From Victivallales bacterium (GTDB lineage: Bacteria > Verrucomicrobiota > Lentisphaeria > Oligosphaerales > Oligosphaeraceae), in NCBI GenBank assembly GCA_017458805.1, contig JAFTAC010000018.1, positions 1 through 7,439 on the forward strand: a DNA stretch of 7,439 nt, written 5' to 3'. Of the stretch, positions 1 through 4,996 are shown piece after piece. The position numbers and the translations under genes were made by a program. A model generated the notes under the pieces. The model was not told the DNA's origin, did no database searches, and saw nothing but the letters and a program-made list of their open reading frames with translations. The first letter of the stretch is position 1, and each line of letters opens with the position of its first letter.

Positions 1-35
1 AAGGAAAACTGGATTATTTTTCATTTGGCGGTTTG

Positions 36-61
36 CAAAATAACAATAAGGGGTTATTTTG
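36..61 (+). promoter_or_regulatory. A/T-rich inverted repeat in leader region
   Basis: CAAAATAAC (36-44) and GTTATTTTG (53-61) are exact reverse complements, nine base pairs around an eight-base spacer. The stem is almost all A-T and no T-tract follows, so it is not a convincing terminator. A weak promoter could overlap it: TTGCAA at 33-38 and TATTTT at 55-60, 16 bases apart, each matching four of six consensus bases. It could be a regulator site, the promoter region of the barrel gene, or chance in A/T-rich DNA. Confidence 0.3.
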
Positions 62-73
62 TTAATCTTAGTG

Positions 74-89
74 TTGAACACTAGTTCAA
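74..89. promoter_or_regulatory. Perfect 6-4-6 palindrome, possible operator
   Basis: TTGAAC (74-79), ACTA (80-83) and GTTCAA (84-89) form a perfect inverted repeat about 60 bases before the start codon of the barrel gene. The size and symmetry suit a dimeric repressor site or a small leader hairpin. There is no other evidence for either, and no regulator gene lies in the window. Confidence 0.3.
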
Positions 90-147
90 GGTTTCCCTAG
101 CAAGGAGCTGGGGCTTAGAGTAAAAACACAAAGAAAGGAAAAAAACA

Positions 148-1029
148 ATGAACATGAAGAACTTTTTGAAAGGTGCGTTTGCGGTTGCCGCATTGGCTGG
201 TGCACAGATTTTCGCCCAGGAAGCGGTTCCCGAAGTGGAGACAAAAGAGAAGAGCATGCTGATTCCCAGCGTCACCCTCTCCCTTGACTACAAATCCCGC
301 TACATCTCCGACGGTTTTGTCGTGAACCCGCAGAACATGCTGTTCGGGTCAATTGACCTGGGCTGGGAGTTTGGTGATTTTGGCGGCCTCTACGTCGGCA
401 TCTGGGGTGCCAACGACCTGAACCGCTACAATGCGGATTCCAATGTCAAGTACGAGCCCGAAGAGTTCGACTACTATATCGGCTACTGGTATGAGTTCGG
501 CGACATCCCAGCCATCGAAAGCCTGACTCTTGACCTGAGCTACACCTACTGGGACTATCCAAGCCGTACCCATTGGGAAGGCAAGGGCGAGCAGCAGAAC
601 ACCATCGCCCTGGACATCACCGCGGGCTGCTTCCTGAAGCCTGGCGTGACCATCAACTGGGACCCCGAGAACGAGAAGCTCTACTTCAAGCTGCATGTCG
701 GCTATTCCTATGACATTGAGGATGTCAAAGGCCTCAGCTTCAATACGGGGCTTGCCATGTTCGTTGGCAACGGCCACTATGTTACTGGCAAGGGCGTTCT
801 GGACTGGGATGACGGCTTCCCCGTTGGTGTTGCCGACCGTTCCGCCATTACCACCGTCATTTGGGATGTCTCCCTCAACTATGCGCTGAACGACTACATC
901 TCCTTCGGCCCCTTCGCCTCCCTGAACTTCGCCGTTGACCACAACGTCCGCGAAGACTGGAAGCATGACGACAACTCCAAGAGCGGCTGCAACACCCTCT
1001 GGGGCTTCGGTGGCAAGATCAAATTCTAA
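148..1029 (+). CDS. Outer-membrane beta-barrel protein, possibly TorF-like
   Basis: The product is 293 residues. Residues 1-23 are a clear Sec signal peptide: Lys at 4 and 8, a hydrophobic stretch of about 10-19, and likely cleavage after IFA-23. The mature part is rich in Tyr, Trp, Asp and Gly and shows alternating strand patterns such as LTLDLSYTYWDY and LYFKLHVGYSYD. It ends in GFGGKIKF, a C-terminal Phe typical of the signal read by the BAM outer-membrane assembly machinery. Size and style resemble the family of conserved Gram-negative barrels called TorF/Gcw_chp, but this assignment is from memory of the family and the cargo is unknown. AAAGGAA at 134-140 is a good Shine-Dalgarno for ATG 148; the second ATG at 154 lies too far from it. 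A strong terminator follows, so the gene is probably transcribed alone. Sure of the barrel, unsure of the family. Confidence 0.85.
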   Translation: MNMKNFLKGAFAVAALAGAQIFAQEAVPEVETKEKSMLIPSVTLSLDYKSRYISDGFVVNPQNMLFGSIDLGWEFGDFGGLYVGIWGANDLNRYNADSNVKYEPEEFDYYIGYWYEFGDIPAIESLTLDLSYTYWDYPSRTHWEGKGEQQNTIALDITAGCFLKPGVTINWDPENEKLYFKLHVGYSYDIEDVKGLSFNTGLAMFVGNGHYVTGKGVLDWDDGFPVGVADRSAITTVIWDVSLNYALNDYISFGPFASLNFAVDHNVREDWKHDDNSKSGCNTLWGFGGKIKF

Positions 1030-1044
1030 GTCACATGACATCTC

Positions 1045-1050
1045 TATGAT
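1045..1050 (+). promoter_or_regulatory. Possible -10 element between barrel gene and hpt
   Basis: TATGAT matches the sigma70 -10 consensus at five of six positions. No good -35 lies 16-18 bases upstream; the bases there are the end of the barrel gene. If used, the transcript would start near 1057 and would carry the terminator hairpin as its leader before hpt. It is weak support, listed because hpt has no other visible promoter. Confidence 0.2.
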
Positions 1051-1065
1051 GTTTTGATTTGTTGG

Positions 1066-1105
1066 ACAGGCCCGAAACGCGAGTTTTCGGGCCTGTTTGT
1101 TTTTT
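1066..1105 (+). terminator. Rho-independent terminator after barrel gene
   Basis: ACAGGCCCGAAA (1066-1077) pairs perfectly with TTTCGGGCCTGT (1085-1096) over 12 base pairs, with the seven-base loop CGCGAGT. A T-rich run, TTGTTTTTT, follows at 1097-1105. There is no T-tract on the other side, so it works for the + strand. It begins 37 bases after the barrel stop codon and ends only 15 bases before the hpt start. Confidence 0.9.
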
Positions 1106-1120
1106 ACGGAGAAAGAACAA

Positions 1121-1732
1121 ATGGATGTATTGCCGAAGAACGACCCACGCCTTGAGCGTATTTTAATTTCTAGCGATGAGATATCCGACCGCGTGACCTC
1201 GCTTGCATGCGAGATTCGAGCGGTGTATGGCGAGGAAAGCGACCTGTGCATCGTGGGCATTCTGAAGGGAGCTTCCGTCTTCATGACGGATTTGGCGCGG
1301 GCACTATGCCGTGCAGGCATGCCTGGCATCACGATGGTCTTTGTACGTGCCAGCACATACGGGGACACCATCAAGGAGACGGGCGAGACCGTCCGCAAGG
1401 TAAAGCTGGATCTGCTCGGCGCGAACATCCGCTCAAAGAACATCCTGATTGTCGATGACATCCTGGACCAGGGCTTCACATTGTCAGCCATTGAGGAGAA
1501 GATGAAGCAGGAGTATCCTGAAGCCAACATCAAAACCTGTGTTTTCCTGAAGAAGAACCTGGCGCACCCATCGGACGAGGCCAGAGCCCTGCGCCGCAAG
1601 TACAAGGCGGACTTTACGGGGTTTGAGGTGGAGGACCGCTGGGTGGTCGGCTATGGCCTGGATGCTGGCGAATGCTATCGCGAACTCCCCTACATCGCCA
1701 TCGCCAACGAAGAGTGCTTTCGCCACGGCTGA
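1121..1732 (+). CDS. hpt: Hypoxanthine (guanine) phosphoribosyltransferase
   Basis: This 203-residue purine-salvage enzyme joins hypoxanthine or guanine to PRPP to make IMP or GMP. The pyrophosphate-loop motif LKGASVF starts at 48. The flexible-loop region RASTYGD is at 77-82. The PRPP-binding signature ILIVDDILDQGFTL is at 108-121, with Asp112/Asp113 and the expected catalytic base Asp116. FLKKN near 142-146 supplies the purine-contacting Lys. The C-terminal GFEVEDRWVVGYGLD, with Asp172, matches the metal/purine site of HPRTs. The usual Thr after the catalytic Asp is Gln117 here, a mild oddity. ATG 1121 has GGAG at 1108-1111, nine bases upstream; an in-frame TTG at 1097 lies inside the terminator T-run and is rejected. 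The relative PyrR and other type I PRTases are less likely, because the GFE-x-x-D-x-x-VVGYGLD end is typical of HPRT. Confidence 0.93.
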   Translation: MDVLPKNDPRLERILISSDEISDRVTSLACEIRAVYGEESDLCIVGILKGASVFMTDLARALCRAGMPGITMVFVRASTYGDTIKETGETVRKVKLDLLGANIRSKNILIVDDILDQGFTLSAIEEKMKQEYPEANIKTCVFLKKNLAHPSDEARALRRKYKADFTGFEVEDRWVVGYGLDAGECYRELPYIAIANEECFRHG

Positions 1733-1741
1733 ATGAGGTAG

Positions 1742-1760
1742 CCAGGCCGTCTCGGCCTGG
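1742..1760 (+). repeat. 3' hairpin, copy 1 (after hpt)
   Basis: CCAGGCCG (1742-1749) and CGGCCTGG (1753-1760) form a perfect eight-pair stem with the three-base loop TCT, nine bases after the hpt stop. A run of A, not T, follows, so it is not a standard intrinsic terminator on either strand. A near copy occurs just after the next gene at 2737-2756. It may protect the mRNA 3' end, act as a U-less terminator, or be one of a dispersed palindrome family. Confidence 0.6.
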
Positions 1761-1788
1761 TAAAAAACATGAATAATGCGCTGTTTTG

Positions 1789-1794
1789 TATGAT
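1789..1794 (+). promoter_or_regulatory. Possible -10 element directly before rluA-type gene
   Basis: TATGAT lies six bases before ATG 1801, the distance expected between a -10 box and the transcription start. No clear -35 or extended -10 is visible. Because the gene has no Shine-Dalgarno, the position suggests a leaderless transcript beginning at or next to the ATG. The alternative is simple read-through from hpt. Confidence 0.35.
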
Positions 1795-1800
1795 TCTATT

Positions 1801-2736
1801 ATGGTTTTAACACGCGTCTCCCGTGTGAAACTTCCCCCTGATGTAAAGGGGCATAGCATCCTTGACTATCTGTCAGGACGTTTCACCTACCTGACACGCG
1901 ATGGCTGGGAGCAGGCGATTCACGAGGGGCGGGTCACGCTGGACGGCGAAACGGCGACACTGGATTCCGTCCTCGCCTGGAACCAGATTCTTGAGTACCT
2001 GCCTCCCGACCGCCCAGAGCCAGACGTGAACACGGACGTCAAGCTGGTCTATGAATGCGATGACTACATTGTCCTGAACAAGCCGCCTAGCTTGCCCTGC
2101 CATCCCGCTGGCGGCTTCTTTTTGCACACCCTTTGGGCACTTCTAAAGGAGGGGCTTGTGAAAGGCGTGCCCCCCATGGAGCAAATCCATTTCATCTCGC
2201 GCATTGACCGCGAGACTTCGGGGCTGGTGCTGCTGGCAAGAACGCCCCAGTTCCACACCCGTGCCTGCAAGATGATCCACCAGGAGGGTACGATGAAGCA
2301 GTACCTGGCTATTGTGCATGGAAGCTTCCCTGATGAACTGGAAGCCGACGGCTGGCTCTACCACGACCCCAATTGTCCCGTGGAGAAACGCCGTGCCTTC
2401 TCGCTGGAGAAGCCTGATGTCAAGGCTGAAAACGCCCATACAAGCTTCCGTTGCCTGCGCCGCAACGATGATTTGTCCCTTGTGGAGGCTACCCTCCATA
2501 CAGGTCGCTACCACCAGATACGAGCCACCCTGTGCGGTCTGGGCTACCCCCTTCTGGGCGACAAGATGTACGGTCTTGACGAGACCATCTACCTCCGCTT
2601 TGCCAAACAGTGCATGACTGACGAGGACCGCCGCAAGTTACGCATCGACCGCCAGGCCCTCCACGCCTGGAGACTCCATTTTGACGGACACCTCTTTGAA
2701 GCCCCCCTGCCAGTGGACTTGCAAGTGGTGGGGTAG
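1801..2736 (+). CDS. RluA-family RNA pseudouridine synthase
   Basis: This 311-residue cytoplasmic enzyme isomerises uridine to pseudouridine in rRNA or tRNA. An N-terminal S4-like region (about 18-70) holds ILDYLSGRFTYLTRDGWEQ and IHEGRVTLDG, the usual RNA-binding layout. The catalytic domain has LVYECDDYIVLNKPPSLPCHP, then the RluA signature FISRIDRETSGLVLLAR with the catalytic Asp at 136, and later TGRYHQIRATLCGLGYPLLGD, the conserved TGR-x-HQIR block. Length and order fit an intact RluA/RluC/RluD relative; the target uridine cannot be told. ATG 1801 is chosen because homology starts soon after it. An in-frame TTG at 1786 would add five residues. Neither start has a Shine-Dalgarno, and a -10-like box sits just upstream. 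The gene follows hpt by 68 bases and may be co-transcribed with it. Confidence 0.92.
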   Translation: MVLTRVSRVKLPPDVKGHSILDYLSGRFTYLTRDGWEQAIHEGRVTLDGETATLDSVLAWNQILEYLPPDRPEPDVNTDVKLVYECDDYIVLNKPPSLPCHPAGGFFLHTLWALLKEGLVKGVPPMEQIHFISRIDRETSGLVLLARTPQFHTRACKMIHQEGTMKQYLAIVHGSFPDELEADGWLYHDPNCPVEKRRAFSLEKPDVKAENAHTSFRCLRRNDDLSLVEATLHTGRYHQIRATLCGLGYPLLGDKMYGLDETIYLRFAKQCMTDEDRRKLRIDRQALHAWRLHFDGHLFEAPLPVDLQVVG

Positions 2737-2756
2737 CTAGGTCGTTCTCGGCCTGG
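2737..2756 (+). repeat. 3' hairpin, copy 2 (after rluA-type gene)
   Basis: CTAGGTCG (2737-2744) and CGGCCTGG (2749-2756) form the same eight-pair hairpin as at 1742-1760, here with the four-base loop TTCT and beginning directly after the stop codon. The flanking GTAGC is also shared. Two C-to-T differences in the left arm turn G-C pairs into G-U pairs in the transcript, so the RNA fold is kept while the DNA palindrome is weakened. No T-tract follows. Confidence 0.55.
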
Positions 2757-2864
2757 GAGCGGGTGTTTTCTGTCCTGTGCACGGTACGCAAGCACTGCGG
2801 TTTTAGCGAATACAGGATAGGATGGGTTAGAAAGCCCCAAAGCACCTTTTTGCATGATCGTGGT
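2757..2864. other. Intergenic stretch with no recognised gene
   Basis: This part of the 258-base gap between rluA and the ATPase gene holds no supported gene. TCCTGT (2773-2778) and ACAGGA (2812-2817) could pair at the base of a loose hairpin. GCACCTTTTTGCATG at 2842-2856 resembles a degraded copy of the 15-bp repeat found downstream. Neither is strong. Confidence 0.4.
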
Positions 2865-2892
2865 TTGACAAATCCTCTTTTGGCAATATAAT
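2865..2892 (+). promoter_or_regulatory. Near-consensus sigma70 promoter for ATPase unit
   Basis: A perfect -35 TTGACA (2865-2870) and a perfect -10 TATAAT (2887-2892) are separated by 16 bases, one short of the optimum. Transcription should begin at G2899 or A2901. That gives a leader of about 95 bases, most of it filled by the tandem repeats. It is the strongest promoter in the window and makes the ATPase gene independent of rluA. Confidence 0.85.
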
Positions 2893-2900
2893 ATCTTTGT

Positions 2901-2981
2901 ATGTTGCACTTTTGCGAAACGCATTTTTGCGAAACGCATTTTTGCGAAACGCACTTTTGCGAAATTACCAAGAAGATATAG
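2901..2981 (+). CDS. Possible 26-residue leader peptide with HFCET repeats
   Basis: An ATG at 2901 opens 26 codons that end in TAG at 2979-2981. The peptide is Met-Leu, three HFCET units, one HFCEI unit, then TKKI. The ATG has no Shine-Dalgarno but sits 0-2 bases after the expected transcription start, so it could be read as a leaderless ORF. The last base of the stop is the first G of the GGAGG that serves the ATPase gene, a layout seen in translational attenuators and coupled leaders. The only base that varies between the four full His codons is the silent CAC/CAT wobble position. The ordered His and Cys residues could bind a metal. The ORF may instead be a by-product of a DNA or RNA repeat whose unit length is a multiple of three. 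Confidence 0.3.
   Translation: MLHFCETHFCETHFCETHFCEITKKI
2906..2965 (+). repeat. Four 15-bp tandem repeats in ATPase leader
   Basis: The unit GCAYTTTTGCGAAAC occurs at 2906-2920, 2921-2935, 2936-2950 and 2951-2965; the last copy ends in T. The outer copies carry GCAC, the inner ones GCAT. Each junction creates TGCG-AAA-CGCA, a small palindrome at 2913-2923, 2928-2938 and 2943-2953, evenly spaced by 15 bp. The array begins 14 bases after the -10 box, so it lies wholly in the transcribed leader. It might be an operator array, an RNA hairpin array, or coding repeat for the short leader ORF. It is not a CRISPR array: there are no spacers. Confidence 0.9.
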
Positions 2982-2994
2982 GAGGATTCTAGAT

Positions 2995-4098
2995 ATGAGA
3001 CCGTTTAAATATGGATGTGTGGTTAGCGGGGAGAATTTCTGTCCACGTCCCGAATTGGAAAAGCAACTTAGAGAGTTTGCGTTGGCGGGGCAGAATCTGG
3101 TGATTCATGGTCCGCGCCGCATGGGAAAGACTTCCCTTATCACGCACACTATTGGGCAAATGAAGGGAATGCGCCTCATTTACATCGACCTGTATGCAAT
3201 TAAGACCCTTTCTGACTTTTGTTCACGTGTCATGAAAGGGATTTCCAAAGCGACTTCGGAAGTGTCGTTTTTAAAGAAAGCTCTTCAGTTGGCCTTTCGG
3301 TTGCGTCCAGTCATGGCAGTGGATCCAGATGGGTCAACTAGTATTTCCGTTGATACACGTGCGGCAGAGGAGCCAGAATCCCTGGGTGCTGTCATGTCCA
3401 CGCTTGAAAAGATGACTCAAGATGAAAAATCTTGTGTGGTTTTTGATGAGTTCCAAGACATATTGAATCTGGATAATGCTCGTGGCATTCTTGCGGAGAT
3501 GCGCAGCACCATTCAATTCCAAGAAAATACGGCATACTTCTTTACTGGAAGTATCAGGAATGCCATGATGTCCATCTTTGATGACATGGATAGTCCCTTC
3601 TACAAATCTGCATTGGCTTTTACTGTCGAAGAGATAGAACCACGCGCTTTTTCCGCGTTTATTGCCAGCCGCTTTGCAAAGGGGAAGCGCCGTATAGAGG
3701 ATGCTGTCATCCAGAGAATCTTGCAGTTTGCAGATGGCGTGTCTGGCGATGTTCAGGAGCTTTGCGAGGCATTGTGGGAGACGACTGAGGAAAACGATGA
3801 GATTACTCTTGTGGATTTTCCAAAGGCCCTGGAGCTGATTTTCAGTCGGGAACTGGGGGGCTATGAGACAGTTGTGGAACGATTGACACCGTCTCAATCA
3901 ACTGTCCTAAAAGCACTTGCGATTGAGAAGACTTTACAACCATACTCCATTGAGTTTATGACCAAGGTAGGAAAAACGGCAAGTACCATTCGGCGTGTCC
4001 TAGATAAATTGACGGCGGACCGAGTGATTTTCCAGAAAAAGAGCGCCTATCACTTTTCAAATCCCTTTTTCCGTGAATGGCTTGCTAGAAAGCAGTAG
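2995..4098 (+). CDS. ATPase_2-type P-loop ATPase with C-terminal winged helix
   Basis: The product is 367 residues and looks intact. Walker A is GPRRMGKTS at 39-47, the G-x-R-R-x-GKTS form common in archaeal-type/STAND-like ATPase_2 proteins. Walker B is CVVFDEF with Asp151/Glu152. TGSIR at 184-188 sits where sensor 1 of these families lies, followed by SPFYKSALAF and the EIEPRAF segment also typical of the family. The C-terminal part from about 298 (TPSQSTVLKALA ... TASTIRRVLDKLTADRVI ... NPFFREWL) reads as a winged helix-turn-helix. Members are widespread, often in many copies, and their cellular role is generally unclear; signalling, DNA binding and defence have all been considered. GGAGG (2981-2985) lies nine bases before ATG 2995. 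The open frame continues upstream through the repeats but offers no ATG, GTG or TTG. Base composition is more A+T-rich than either flank, suggesting later acquisition. It runs convergently into the GH36 gene with one base between stops. Confidence 0.85.
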   Translation: MRPFKYGCVVSGENFCPRPELEKQLREFALAGQNLVIHGPRRMGKTSLITHTIGQMKGMRLIYIDLYAIKTLSDFCSRVMKGISKATSEVSFLKKALQLAFRLRPVMAVDPDGSTSISVDTRAAEEPESLGAVMSTLEKMTQDEKSCVVFDEFQDILNLDNARGILAEMRSTIQFQENTAYFFTGSIRNAMMSIFDDMDSPFYKSALAFTVEEIEPRAFSAFIASRFAKGKRRIEDAVIQRILQFADGVSGDVQELCEALWETTEENDEITLVDFPKALELIFSRELGGYETVVERLTPSQSTVLKALAIEKTLQPYSIEFMTKVGKTASTIRRVLDKLTADRVIFQKKSAYHFSNPFFREWLARKQ

Positions 4099-4099
4099 C

Positions 4100-4996
4100 T
4101 CAATCTTCTTGAGTATAGAAGAACAAGCGGCAAGTACGTGGCTTGTCAAAATACAGGGACCATGACGCAAGTTGTGAGCCTTTCATCTGCATCGTATTAC
4201 CGTTGAACTCCTCGACCTTGTAGGTGGCGTTGGAATTGATGGCATGAAGAGCGGGGGTGAATGTCGTCAGTGGACAATCCTTGCGTCTGAACACGGCGAA
4301 GAAACCTTCGGAGCCTTCGGGCAAGTGGAGCTGGTAGGCACAGTAGAGTTCGGAGCTGTCAAAAGGATTGTCGGTGAGGGCATAGAAGTCGCCAAGGAAG
4401 TAGCGTTGGATGCGCTTGGCAAGGGAGAACATCCTGCGGAACCAGTCAAGCTCTTCTTTTGATGGAGTGCGTTTCAAGAGCATCCCCTGGAAGTCCGTGG
4501 GTGAGAAAACCGTGCCAGCAGCGAGTCGGCTGAGGAAAGCATAGTCGTCGAAGACGGGCACTGTGAAGGTTTCACCTCCCGTGATAGGGATGTATGCCGT
4601 GGAGTTCAGCGTGATGTTCTGAGTGAGTTCATCGCAATCCTTGAACATCTGTGCGTCATCGCGGCAGTAGCTGTGGGAGCGGGACATCATCTGGTAGTCC
4701 ATGCGGCGTCCACCTGCGGCACAGTTTTCGATAAGGATGTCTGGATAGCGCCGCCGAAGCTCGTCCCAGAAGAGATACAGCCCATTGATGTGCTTGATTT
4801 CCAGAACGCCTTTTCGATCAGGCTCGTCGTTGTCGTCCCAGATGGTTCGTTCCCTGCCAGCAAAGTTGCAGTCCTGGCGGTAGATGTCAATGCCGCTCTC
4901 GTCGATGTTGCGGCATACCTCCTGCAAAGCCCATTGTCTCGCCTCTGGGTTTCCAAGGTCCAGCAAATAGATGTATGGCGATGGATTGATTTTCAC
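4100..4996 (-). CDS. GH36 alpha-galactosidase, C-terminal fragment (frameshifted)
   Basis: This 298-residue open frame is the rest of the GH36 enzyme begun by the fragment at 4993-6021. It carries the second half of the (beta/alpha)8 barrel: LLDLGNPEAR; GIDIYRQDCNF, with the expected nucleophile Asp42 of this frame (Asp384 of the repaired protein); ENCAAGGRRMD; and SHSYCRDDAQ, with the likely acid/base at Asp113 (Asp455 repaired). A C-terminal beta-domain occupies about the last 100 residues. The apparent GTG start at 4996 overlaps the upstream stop in a GTGA arrangement that imitates translational coupling. It has no homology-based reason to be a start, because the correct frame continues upstream as EYFHRV. 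Without its N-terminal half this piece should not form an active barrel. Alpha-N-acetylgalactosaminidase activity, known in GH36, is the main alternative specificity. Confidence 0.85.
   Translation of the reverse strand: MKINPSPYIYLLDLGNPEARQWALQEVCRNIDESGIDIYRQDCNFAGRERTIWDDNDEPDRKGVLEIKHINGLYLFWDELRRRYPDILIENCAAGGRRMDYQMMSRSHSYCRDDAQMFKDCDELTQNITLNSTAYIPITGGETFTVPVFDDYAFLSRLAAGTVFSPTDFQGMLLKRTPSKEELDWFRRMFSLAKRIQRYFLGDFYALTDNPFDSSELYCAYQLHLPEGSEGFFAVFRRKDCPLTTFTPALHAINSNATYKVEEFNGNTMQMKGSQLASWSLYFDKPRTCRLFFYTQED

Noticed and set aside
1097..1120. An upstream TTG start for hpt
   Set aside because: The TTG lies in the terminator T-run and has no ribosome-binding site, while ATG 1121 has GGAG at good spacing.
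349..1605. A 418-codon open frame on the minus strand
   Set aside because: It lies antisense across both the barrel gene and hpt, which are well supported. Its translation is an Ala/Val/Gly-rich string with no recognisable domain, and it would cross the terminator.
1742..1760. Standard intrinsic terminator after hpt
   Set aside because: The stem is strong but is followed by A-rich sequence, and there is no T-tract on either strand.
2906..2965. CRISPR array
   Set aside because: The repeats are 15 bp and directly adjoining, with no spacers and no cas genes.
2489..2971. Minus-strand frames giving repeated SQKCV or MRFAK peptides
   Set aside because: The peptide repeats come only from the 15-bp DNA repeats read backwards; the frames then run antisense through the RluA-type gene.
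4993..4996. GTGA overlap as genuine translational coupling of two GH36-type genes
   Set aside because: The family sequence continues across the junction when one C is added, so the overlap is best explained as a frameshift by-product.
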